Assembly (NCBI GenBank): GCA_029051835.1
Contig: JAIDKJ010000248.1
Coordinates: 1-6,738, forward strand
From: Paramuribaculum sp.
GTDB lineage: Bacteria > Bacteroidota > Bacteroidia > Bacteroidales > Muribaculaceae
Direction of reading: 5' to 3'
Length of the DNA: 6,738 bases
Positions 1-6,574 of this stretch are shown here, piece by piece; the first letter of the stretch is position 1, and every line of letters starts with the position of its first letter. Position numbers and translations under genes: made by a program. The notes beneath the pieces are model-generated. The model was not told where the DNA came from. It ran no database searches and worked only from the letters and a program-made list of their open reading frames with translations.

Positions 1-64
1 TCTTTGAACTAACCTGCCGGTCAATTCAACCAAGTCAACACTTACCCAACCATCAAAGCATATC

Positions 65-634
65 ATGGAAGGCAAGATCATCATCGTCAGCGCCCCCTCG
101 GGCTGCGGCAAATCCACCATCATCAACCGACTGCTGCAAAAGGGCGAAATCGATATGGAATTTTCTGTATCGGCCACCAACCGACAGCCACGCGAAGGCG
201 AAGTGCATGGAGTCAGCTACTGGTTTCTAACCGATGAAGAATTCCGCAAGGCCATAGCCGACGACAACTTCGTGGAATATGAGGAGGTCTACCCCGGACG
301 CTTTTACGGCACTCTGAAGAGCGAAGTGGAGCGCCGGTGTCGCGAGGGTCACAACGTGGTGCTCGACATCGACGTCAAAGGCGGCGTCAACGTAAAGCGG
401 ATGTATGGCGACCGCGCTCTGGCTCTCTTTATCGAACCGCCGAGCATCGATGCCTTGCGGTCGCGCCTTGAAGGTCGCGGCACCGAATCGCCCGAAGCTA
501 TCAGCCAGCGCCTCGGCAAAGCCGAATATGAGCTTTCGTTCGCTCCCTCCTACGATGTCAGGATCATCAACGACGATCTCGAAAAAGCGGTGGCCGATAC
601 CGACAAAGTCATCAAACAATTTGTCGGCGCATGA
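65..634 (+). CDS. gmk: Guanylate kinase
   Basis: Cytosolic guanylate kinase phosphorylates GMP (and dGMP) to GDP with ATP, an essential step in guanine nucleotide supply. The 189-residue protein has the normal family length. Visible landmarks are the P-loop APSGCGKST at residues 10-18, and the GMP-binding segment SATNRQPREGE at 36-46 (Ser36, Arg40, Arg43, Glu46) followed by Tyr52. The segment FVEYEEVYPGRFYGT at 69-83, the DIDVKGG strand-loop at 101-107 and the lid-region RLEGRGTES at 134-142 complete the fold. The ATG at 65 places the P-loop where the family has it; no Shine-Dalgarno sequence precedes it, which is usual in Bacteroidetes. The stop overlaps the nadD start by 4 nt (ATGA), so the two are translationally coupled. 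No oddities seen. Confidence 0.97.
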   Translation: MEGKIIIVSAPSGCGKSTIINRLLQKGEIDMEFSVSATNRQPREGEVHGVSYWFLTDEEFRKAIADDNFVEYEEVYPGRFYGTLKSEVERRCREGHNVVLDIDVKGGVNVKRMYGDRALALFIEPPSIDALRSRLEGRGTESPEAISQRLGKAEYELSFAPSYDVRIINDDLEKAVADTDKVIKQFVGA

Positions 635-1206
635 AAATCGGTCTGCTGGGCGGATCGTTCAATCCGGTTCATATAGGCCACATGATGGTGGCAAGCTACA
701 TGGCTCAGTTTGCCGGACTGGACGAAGTGTGGATGATGCTCTCACCGCAAAATCCGCTTAAGGACAGTGCCACGCTCATCGATGACCGCCATCGGCTCAA
801 AATGCTCGAAATAGCAGTCGGTGCCGATCGGCAATCCAGAATCAAAGTATGTGATGCAGAGCTTTCACTGCCACGCCCGTCATATACGATCGACACGCTG
901 CGATACCTGAACAACCGACATCCATCAGCATCGTTCAGCATCATCACCGGAAGCGACAACTGGGTCAGCTTCGGCCGATGGCGTGAAAGCGATACGATAC
1001 TGTCGGACTACGGAGTGATCGTATATCCACGACCCGGATTTCCGGTCGACAAGCCTATGCATCCCAACTGCCGTCTGATCGACGCACCCATGACCGAGAT
1101 ATCAAGCACATTTCTGCGACAAGCGCTGTCAGACGGAGCCGACATGACCTACTTTCTCCCGCCCGGAGTCTATGAATACATCAGACACAACCATCTATAT
1201 GAATGA
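631..1206 (+). CDS. nadD: Nicotinate-nucleotide adenylyltransferase
   Basis: NadD transfers AMP from ATP to nicotinate mononucleotide, giving nicotinate adenine dinucleotide, the penultimate step of NAD synthesis. The 191-residue protein carries the nucleotidyltransferase signature GGSFNPVHIGH at residues 7-17, with His14 and His17 of the HxGH motif. It also has the substrate-side PRPSYTIDTL at 81-90, TGSDNW at 106-111 and the C-terminal ISSTFLR at 157-163, which matches the family ISSTxIR motif that binds the ATP phosphates. Length and motif order are those of a complete bacterial NadD. The start ATG lies inside the gmk stop (ATGA). The end overlaps the next gene by 8 nt, so it is the second cistron of the gmk operon. 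Other nucleotidyltransferases such as CoaD are shorter and lack the SYT and ISST motifs, so the call is firm. Confidence 0.95.
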   Translation: MKIGLLGGSFNPVHIGHMMVASYMAQFAGLDEVWMMLSPQNPLKDSATLIDDRHRLKMLEIAVGADRQSRIKVCDAELSLPRPSYTIDTLRYLNNRHPSASFSIITGSDNWVSFGRWRESDTILSDYGVIVYPRPGFPVDKPMHPNCRLIDAPMTEISSTFLRQALSDGADMTYFLPPGVYEYIRHNHLYE

Positions 1207-1717
1207 TACTATTCTCAACAACAATGCCCTCGCCTTCATAGGACTGTGCAACGAATATTGTCAGGCAGCGGAATCCGCGGCCGAAACCGAACGCGGGGAA
1301 TTTATCGATATGATGCTCCGGCTACTCCCCCGGATATATATAGCCGCCTCCGACCTGACAGAGGACACACTTACCGAAGACGCCTACATCAACCCTTCGC
1401 TTGAGGAAGACTACTACGAATCGGTAAGGCGTGCCATCGAAAACATCATGGGACCCGACGACACGTATCTCGAAGTGTTCGAGGAGGACATGAAATATTC
1501 CGACACTCCCATAGCCGCAAGCATTTCCGAGGGGCTGACCGATATATTCCAGTCGGTCTACAACTTCATAGAAATGATCAAACCCGATCCGATCATGCTC
1601 GCTCCCGAAGCACTTGCAGCGATGAAGGAAGACTTCAAGGCCTACTGGAGCCAGATATTGTGCAACAACCTGCGCGCACTCAACAAAATCAAATATTCAT
1701 CATCCGATATTGACTGA
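1199..1717 (+). CDS. DUF5063 domain-containing protein, function unknown
   Basis: A 172-residue, acidic, probably all-helical cytosolic protein with no signal peptide or membrane segment. Its sequence matches what I recall of the Bacteroidetes DUF5063 family: an early helix with FIDMMLRLLPRIYIAASDL, a central YLEVFEEDMKYSDTPIAASI block and a late YWSQILCNNLRALNKIKY segment. No catalytic motif is visible and the function is not known. I chose the ATG at 1199, giving an 8-nt overlap with nadD (ATGAATGA). An in-frame ATG at 1172 would add nine residues (MNTSDTTIY) encoded within nadD and is less likely. The stop lies 1 nt before the ATG of the aminopeptidase gene, so it is the third cistron of a four-gene operon. 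Placement among gmk, nadD and a peptidase suggests a housekeeping role, but that is only an inference from context. Confidence 0.87.
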   Translation: MNDTILNNNALAFIGLCNEYCQAAESAAETERGEFIDMMLRLLPRIYIAASDLTEDTLTEDAYINPSLEEDYYESVRRAIENIMGPDDTYLEVFEEDMKYSDTPIAASISEGLTDIFQSVYNFIEMIKPDPIMLAPEALAAMKEDFKAYWSQILCNNLRALNKIKYSSSDID

Positions 1718-1718
1718 T

Positions 1719-3014
1719 ATGGAACACTTCGACTACATTGCCGACCTCTGTGAGTTTCTCGACTCTTCTCCGGTCAACTTTCTTGCCGTCGACACCGTAC
1801 GCCGGCGTCTGGATGCCGAGGGATTTGAACGCCTCGACCCACGCGAAGCCTGGGAAATCAACCGTGGAGGACGCTATTATGTGCCAAAAAACGACTCCGC
1901 CATATTCGCCTTTAGTGTTGGCGATTCCGACCCTGAGGACGGTTTCCGTATCATCGCCGCCCACAGCGATTCGCCCGGATTCCGCATAAAGCCCAACTGC
2001 GAGATATTATGCGACGGAAACATCGTGAAACTCAACACAGAAGTATATGGCGGCCCGATACTGTACACCTGGTTTGACCGACCATTATCGATAGCAGGCC
2101 GCGTGATACTTCGCGGGCAGGATCCGCTGCATCCGATAAGCCGTCTGGTAAGATTCGACCGACCGTTGCTCACCATACCGCATCTTGCCATACACTTCAA
2201 CCGCTCCGTCAACGAAGGCAATCCGCTCTCGAAGCAGAAAGACATGCTGCCGGTCATCGGACGCGTCGACAACAAAGGCGACGAAAAAGGACTCGTACGA
2301 CGCCTCGTTGCCGAAGAACTCAATGTTGATCCGGATATGATCATCGACTACGACCTGTCGCTCTTCGATACAACACCTGCCTGCGTGACCGGACTCAACA
2401 ACGAATTTATCACCTCCGGACGCATCGATGACCTGTCGATGGTTCATGCGGCGCTCACATCGCTGCTTGAAACAGAAAACGACAAGGCGATCAAAGTCAT
2501 GGCTATTTTCGATAATGAGGAAACCGGAAGCGGCACAAAGCAGGGAGCGGCATCGCCGGTGCTACACAATATCCTGAAACGCATCTGCAACTCTCTTGGA
2601 TGGACCGAAGAGGCATTCATGATCAGCATAGCATCATCGTTCATGGTATCGGCCGACAACGCCCATGCCGTACACCCCAACTATGTCGAGAAACAGGATC
2701 TCACCAACCACCCCACTCTCGGAGGCGGCCCGGTCATCAAAATCAATGCCAACTGCAAGTATATGACCGATGCCGACAGCGCGGCCGTATTCAAAAATGT
2801 CTGCGATGCAGCCGGCATACCGTGCCAGTATTTCGTCAACCACAGCGACGTGGCAGGAGGTTCCACACTCGGCAACATACTTACCTCGCAGCTTGACCTG
2901 CGTGGAGTAGACATGGGAGCCGGCGTATGGGCCATGCATTCCGTGCGCGAGACAGCATCAACCGCCGATCACATCAACATAATCAAAGCTTTCCGCACCT
3001 TCTACGAAGTCTGA
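1719..3014 (+). CDS. M18 family metallo-aminopeptidase
   Basis: A cytosolic dizinc aminopeptidase of family M18 (relatives: aspartyl aminopeptidase DNPEP, yeast Ape1, bacterial ApeB), removing N-terminal residues from peptides. The exact residue preference cannot be read from the sequence. From the ATG at 1719 the protein has 431 residues, close to the bacterial family length. The metal-site set is complete: His82 in AAHSDSPGFRIKP, Asp237 in GRIDDLS, Glu267-Glu268 in FDNEETGSGTKQGA (catalytic base plus ligand), Asp313 in SADNAHAVHP and His407 in WAMHSVRE. NHSDVAGGSTLG at 374-385 is also typical. A TTG at 1710 would add three residues and overlap the DUF5063 stop; the ATG lying 1 nt after that stop is preferred. 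It is the last gene of the gmk operon and converges on cbiB, 79 nt away. Confidence 0.95.
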   Translation: MEHFDYIADLCEFLDSSPVNFLAVDTVRRRLDAEGFERLDPREAWEINRGGRYYVPKNDSAIFAFSVGDSDPEDGFRIIAAHSDSPGFRIKPNCEILCDGNIVKLNTEVYGGPILYTWFDRPLSIAGRVILRGQDPLHPISRLVRFDRPLLTIPHLAIHFNRSVNEGNPLSKQKDMLPVIGRVDNKGDEKGLVRRLVAEELNVDPDMIIDYDLSLFDTTPACVTGLNNEFITSGRIDDLSMVHAALTSLLETENDKAIKVMAIFDNEETGSGTKQGAASPVLHNILKRICNSLGWTEEAFMISIASSFMVSADNAHAVHPNYVEKQDLTNHPTLGGGPVIKINANCKYMTDADSAAVFKNVCDAAGIPCQYFVNHSDVAGGSTLGNILTSQLDLRGVDMGAGVWAMHSVRETASTADHINIIKAFRTFYEV

Positions 3015-3075
3015 CAGCTGGAGGAAGAAAGAGAGATCAGATCACAACAATCCTACGGCGCTGGAGCCATCTATA

Positions 3076-3118
3076 CGTCGCCATATCCCGTAATCATGCG
3101 ATGAGGGATATGGCGACG
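3076..3118. terminator. Strong hairpin between convergent operons, overlapping the cbiB stop
   Basis: A 14-bp perfect inverted repeat: left arm CGTCGCCATATCCC (3076-3089) and right arm GGGATATGGCGACG (3105-3118). The loop can extend as a 4-bp TCAT/ATGA stem (3094-3097 with 3101-3104) closed by a GCG triloop, leaving a 4-nt bulge. It lies 61 nt past the aminopeptidase stop and covers the last codons and stop of cbiB. A bidirectional terminator or mRNA 3'-end stabiliser is the natural reading for a convergent junction. Neither side has a U-tract, so classical intrinsic termination is not demonstrated. Confidence 0.5.
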
Positions 3119-4032
3119 ATCGTCACAGATGCAAGCGCTACAGCCATCGACTCCGCACGACGCGACACCTTAATGCCGCGCACGGCATCGTTATGGGTGA
3201 TCCGACGACTGTCTGTACCGATATACGGTTTATACACCGCCACACCGAAATAATCGTGAGTGCCGCCGAAACGGCATCCGAGTACACCGGCCATAGCCGC
3301 TTCCGGCCATCCGGAATTAGGACTCGCATGACAACGTCCAAACCGACAGACAAATCTCCACAGCCCCGGACGTCCTGCTGCGAGGATGATCAGCATAGAA
3401 GTAAGCCGTGCCGGAATCCAGTTGGCTATATCATCGATCCGGGCCGCACAGCGGCCAAACAAAAGATAACGGTCATTGCGGTAACCGATCATCGAATCAA
3501 GAGTGTTGACCATCTTGTAGGCCACCATTCCGGGCACTCCAAGCACTACGAACCAAAACAACGGCGCCACCACTCCGTCGGATAGATTTTCAGCCAAAGT
3601 TTCAAGTGCCGCCGTAGCCACCTCCTGCTCCGAAAGCGAGTCAGTATCACGACCGACGATACGCGCCACCTGACGGCGGCCCTCCTCAAGCGAACGGTCG
3701 AGCGCCTTGAACACCGCCCCGACTTCGCGTATCAAAGTCGTGCCTGCCAGACAGAAAAACACCATTACCGTGCACAACACCACTTCGGCCACAATCCATG
3801 ATCTCAACGACCACACTACAGCCACGCATATCATATAGACGGCAATAATCAGCCCAATAGCAGTAACGGCTCCTTTGGCCACCCTATGCCGTCCGCGGTT
3901 AAGCCTGCGCTCCATAAACGCAATCGACTTGCCCATCCACACCACCGGATGAGGCATCCACGACGGATCGCCTACCACAAGATCAAGCGCCCATCCCGCC
4001 AGCAGTCCTATCAACAATATTTCCCAATCCAT
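3094..4032 (-). CDS. cbiB: Adenosylcobinamide-phosphate synthase CbiB
   Basis: An integral membrane enzyme of cobalamin synthesis that joins adenosylcobyric acid to (R)-1-amino-2-propanol O-2-phosphate, giving adenosylcobinamide phosphate. It is called CobD in the aerobic-pathway naming, not to be confused with the decarboxylase next door. The 312 residues fit the family (about 310-320). Motifs in order: DLVVGDPSWMPHPVVWMG (17-34), GRDTDSL (127-133), ETLAENLSDGVVAPLFW (144-160), VNTLDSMIGYRNDRY (175-189), DDIANWIPARLT (200-211) and ASPNSGWPEAAMAG (236-249). Hydrophobic membrane stretches lie near 5-20, 54-74, 78-100, 155-175 and 211-220, and at the C-terminus (about 297-312). The ATG at 4032 overlaps the upstream cobD by 22 nt. 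It is the last gene of the minus-strand operon, and its stop sits in the 3076-3118 hairpin. Confidence 0.95.
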   Translation of the reverse strand: MDWEILLIGLLAGWALDLVVGDPSWMPHPVVWMGKSIAFMERRLNRGRHRVAKGAVTAIGLIIAVYMICVAVVWSLRSWIVAEVVLCTVMVFFCLAGTTLIREVGAVFKALDRSLEEGRRQVARIVGRDTDSLSEQEVATAALETLAENLSDGVVAPLFWFVVLGVPGMVAYKMVNTLDSMIGYRNDRYLLFGRCAARIDDIANWIPARLTSMLIILAAGRPGLWRFVCRFGRCHASPNSGWPEAAMAGVLGCRFGGTHDYFGVAVYKPYIGTDSRRITHNDAVRGIKVSRRAESMAVALASVTIVAISLIA

Positions 4033-5024
4033 TCTCTCAACGCATCAATCAGTAAATCATTTTCTTCCTTACGCTGAGCCGCAACCCGAAAATGCCGTGA
4101 AGTCAGCCCGGTAAAGTTGGAAGCATCGCGTATAAGCAACCCGTGATGAGCCACAAGCCACTCTTTAAGTCCGGCCGCTGTCCCGGCGGGAGCTGCACAT
4201 AAAAAGAAATTAGTGGCCGACGGAGTGACATCATATCCCATAGATGCTATCTCACGCTGCATTCTTGCACTTTCGGCAAGAAGCATATCCACGGGTATAA
4301 CAGGAGGATTATCAACCAGAAACTCCGCACACGACGACGCAAGAGCATTGACGGCCCACGGCATACGATGACGACGGAGCCGCCTTATATTTTCGGAAGC
4401 CGCCGTCATATAGCCCACACGCAGTCCGGGCACACAGAACTGTTTCGTCAGCGAGTGCAGCAATATCACATTGTCGTGACCCGACATAGCCCTCATATCG
4501 AGTTTGCCGGCACGGCAATAGTCGGAATAGGCCGTGTCTATCACAAACATCACCGACTGACGGTCAGAGATCAATGCCGACAGCCATCCGGCGTCCGTCG
4601 CCCTTCCGTCGGGATTATTGGGATTGCACAGCCACACTACATCTGCATTTGAAGCGGCCTTCTCCGCATCGCTGAAATAGACCGGCTCGTTACCGGCCGC
4701 CACGCATGCATCGGCATACTCGGCGAAGGTAGGGCCGACGATGCCGCACCGACGGCCTGCGGCCATATCGCGTGCAATAGTGTATATGGCATCGGTCACT
4801 CCGGCTGTCACCATGATCTGATCATCGACGATTCCAAGCCTGTCGGCCAGATGCCGTTCCAGACTATACGGCTCCGGCTCCGGATATGATGCTACAAAAT
4901 CGAGTCTGGACATCATGAACCGTTTCAACGCACTGAGATCGGGATACTGCCATATGTTGGTCGAAAAATTGACCTTTATCTGCCCGGCATACCTGTATAC
5001 ATCATCACCGTGTCCTTCAGTCAT
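4011..5024 (-). CDS. cobD: Threonine-phosphate decarboxylase CobD
   Basis: A PLP-dependent, aminotransferase-fold enzyme that decarboxylates L-threonine O-3-phosphate to (R)-1-amino-2-propanol O-2-phosphate, the linker that CbiB attaches to cobyric acid. In the 337 residues I see NFSTNI (19-24), SYPEPEPYSLERHLA (46-60), CNPNNPDG (133-140), DTAYSDY (163-169), the Schiff-base lysine Lys194 in SLTKQFCVPGLRVGY (191-205) and the substrate-carboxylate arginine Arg313 in SRHFRVAAQ. RRHRMPWAVNALA (217-229) and IRDASNFTGL (298-307) closely resemble Salmonella CobD as I remember it. HisC shares the fold, but these segments and the position between cobQ and cbiB favour CobD. It is some 25 residues shorter than Salmonella CobD, mainly through tighter N-terminal and middle loops. 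The start overlaps the cobQ stop by 8 nt (ATGACTGA). Confidence 0.93.
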   Translation of the reverse strand: MTEGHGDDVYRYAGQIKVNFSTNIWQYPDLSALKRFMMSRLDFVASYPEPEPYSLERHLADRLGIVDDQIMVTAGVTDAIYTIARDMAAGRRCGIVGPTFAEYADACVAAGNEPVYFSDAEKAASNADVVWLCNPNNPDGRATDAGWLSALISDRQSVMFVIDTAYSDYCRAGKLDMRAMSGHDNVILLHSLTKQFCVPGLRVGYMTAASENIRRLRRHRMPWAVNALASSCAEFLVDNPPVIPVDMLLAESARMQREIASMGYDVTPSATNFFLCAAPAGTAAGLKEWLVAHHGLLIRDASNFTGLTSRHFRVAAQRKEENDLLIDALREWIGKYC

Positions 5025-6486
5025 AACTCATCATTTGATATATCATATCCATATTGAGGTGTTCTCTCAACCGTTCAGCCAGCAGATCGTATTGACGCTG
5101 ACGGTACGCACCGTAATCGGCCACGCGCCCGCTCAGCTGAGGCAAAAGCCATGCGATCACCTCACTGTTGTCGAGAAAGCCATGAAGATATGTCCCATAG
5201 CAATTTCCGGCACGGCATCCGTCGTAAGTTCCGTCCGACAGACGGCAAAGAGCAGTCTGTCCACTGTCGAGTCGTGTCCGCCCCATGTGTATCTCATAGC
5301 CACGGCCCGCTATACGGCTGCCTGCGGCTGTCATCATCTCAAATTCTATCCGGCGAGTCTTTTTGTCGGCGGATATGACAGTGGTCACCGGCAGCAGGCC
5401 TAGCCCATCGACGCTGCCCGCCGCTCCTTCCATCCCATCGGGATCATCCACCACACGCCCCATCATCTGATAGCCGCCACAGATACCCACCACGGGCACG
5501 CCGCCTGCGGCCAGACCCGTCAGAGCCGTGTCCATTCCACTGTTTTTAAGCCACTTCAGATCGCTCACCGTGGTTTTAGTGCCGGGAATCACTATTATAT
5601 CGGCACCGGCAAGCGCCTTAGCTTCCGATGCATAATATACGTTTACACCCGGAGTGTGTTCCAGCGCATTGAAGTCGGTAAAATTGGATATGTGCGGCAA
5701 TCTGACGACCGCCACATTTACAGCGCCTGACACCGGCGCCACCGGCTTACCGTCGAGCGCCACCGAATCCTCCTCTTCTACATGTATATCAGGCATGTAA
5801 GGAACCACACCAACCACAGGAACACCGCAATACTCCTCAAGCATACGACGCCCACGGTCGAACAGACGCATATCGCCTCTGAATTTATTGACGATAATTC
5901 CCTTTATCAGCGATCTGAACCGCTCGGGCTGCAGCATGATCGAACCATAGGCCGAGGCAAACACCCCACCGCGGTCGATGTCAGCTACAAGCACCACAGC
6001 GGCACCGGCATACGCAGCCATAGGCATATTCACTATATCGGTATCCTGAAGATTGAGTTCGGCCACACTGCCGGCTCCTTCCATCACGATAGGATTATAG
6101 CGCGACGACAACCTGTCGAAAGCTCCGCAGACACCCCTGCGAAGCCCGGCTCTGACCTCACTGTCGTATAGCCTCGCCGACGTATATGTGCCGGCAGGAA
6201 CACCGTCGACAACAATCTGACACGTAGAATCGCTCTGCGGCTTAAGCAACACCGGATTCATGTCGGTATGACACGGCACACCGGCAGCTTCGGCCTGTAC
6301 AGCCTGTGCGCGTCCGATCTCGAATCCTTCGGGCGTGGCGAACGAATTCAGCGCCATATTCTGGGCCTTGAACGGAGCCGGGGAATAGCCATCCTGACGG
6401 AAAATGCGGCAAAGCCCCGCGGCCAGCAGACTCTTGCCCACGTCGCTTCCTGTGCCGCCAAGCATAAGCGGACGCAGCCGCTTCAT
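5017..6486 (-). CDS. cobQ: Cobyric acid synthase (CobQ/CbiP)
   Basis: A glutamine-dependent amidotransferase that converts adenosylcobyrinic acid a,c-diamide to adenosylcobyric acid by amidating the b, d, e and g side chains, using ATP. Numbering from the ATG at 6486 (489 residues), the N-terminal ATP-binding domain has GGTGSDVGKS (10-19), FKAQNMALNS (39-48), MNPVLLKPQSD (76-86), EGAGSVAE (136-143) and VADIDRGGVFAS (167-178). The C-terminal class I-like glutaminase domain has nucleophile Cys336 in GICGGYQ, RGYEIHMG (395-402) and His435 in GTYLHG. The C-terminus, LAERLREHLNMDMIYQMM, matches Salmonella CbiP closely. The start at 6486 puts the P-loop nearest its family position; the ATG at 6498 (four more residues) is a real alternative. 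A TTG at 6541-6543 sits in the promoter and is rejected. First gene of the cobQ-cobD-cbiB operon. Confidence 0.95.
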   Translation of the reverse strand: MKRLRPLMLGGTGSDVGKSLLAAGLCRIFRQDGYSPAPFKAQNMALNSFATPEGFEIGRAQAVQAEAAGVPCHTDMNPVLLKPQSDSTCQIVVDGVPAGTYTSARLYDSEVRAGLRRGVCGAFDRLSSRYNPIVMEGAGSVAELNLQDTDIVNMPMAAYAGAAVVLVADIDRGGVFASAYGSIMLQPERFRSLIKGIIVNKFRGDMRLFDRGRRMLEEYCGVPVVGVVPYMPDIHVEEEDSVALDGKPVAPVSGAVNVAVVRLPHISNFTDFNALEHTPGVNVYYASEAKALAGADIIVIPGTKTTVSDLKWLKNSGMDTALTGLAAGGVPVVGICGGYQMMGRVVDDPDGMEGAAGSVDGLGLLPVTTVISADKKTRRIEFEMMTAAGSRIAGRGYEIHMGRTRLDSGQTALCRLSDGTYDGCRAGNCYGTYLHGFLDNSEVIAWLLPQLSGRVADYGAYRQRQYDLLAERLREHLNMDMIYQMMSYD

Positions 6487-6536
6487 ATCGGCATTCATAA
6501 AACACACGGTGTTGTAATGTAAGACATGCGTAACAT

Positions 6537-6570
6537 ATTGCAAAATTACTTATATTTTTCCTTAACTTTG
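6537..6570 (+). promoter_or_regulatory. Bacteroidetes-type promoter for the symporter gene
   Basis: TAACTTTG at 6563-6570 fits the Bacteroidetes -7 consensus TAnnTTTG exactly. ATTG at 6537-6540 is a plausible, imperfect -33 element (consensus TTTG) with a 22-nt spacer, slightly longer than usual. Transcription would be expected to begin a few bases past 6570, on or next to the ATG at 6575. Confidence 0.6.
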
Positions 6571-6574
6571 CAAT
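6541..6574 (-). promoter_or_regulatory. Bacteroidetes-type promoter for the cobQ-cobD-cbiB operon
   Basis: Read on the minus strand, TAATTTTG (6548 down to 6541) fits the -7 consensus TAnnTTTG, and ATTG (6574 down to 6571) is a possible -33 element with a 22-nt spacer. A start site near 6533-6537 would give a leader of roughly 35-50 nt before cobQ, depending on which ATG is used. The leader is too short for a cobalamin riboswitch. Confidence 0.55.

Noticed and set aside
1..64. Possible 3' tail of an upstream gene such as yicC, which often precedes gmk (in-frame stops TGA at 5-7 and TAA at 10-12).
   Set aside because: Only one to three codons would lie in the window, far too few to recognise. 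No promoter match (TTTG plus TAnnTTTG) was found before gmk either.
227..619. Antisense open frame of 130 codons inside gmk, and similar antisense or out-of-frame frames inside nadD, the aminopeptidase, cbiB, cobD and cobQ.
   Set aside because: All are shadows of well-supported genes. Their translations have no recognisable motifs and are rich in low-plausibility Arg/His/Ser composition.
1172..1198. Earlier ATG for the DUF5063 gene.
   Set aside because: It would lengthen the overlap with nadD to 35 nt and add residues with no family support; the ATG at 1199 gives a typical short overlap.
1710..1718. TTG start for the M18 aminopeptidase, overlapping the DUF5063 stop.
   Set aside because: An ATG three codons later, 1 nt after the stop, is a better start codon. 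The three extra residues add no conserved feature.
6487..6543. Extended cobQ start at the TTG (6541-6543), adding 19 residues.
   Set aside because: The TTG lies inside the minus-strand -7 box, upstream of the expected transcription start, and the added residues do not resemble the family N-terminus.
6487..6574. Cobalamin riboswitch upstream of cobQ.
   Set aside because: The space is much shorter than a cobalamin riboswitch (about 200 nt) and is filled by the divergent promoters. No B12-box-like element was seen.
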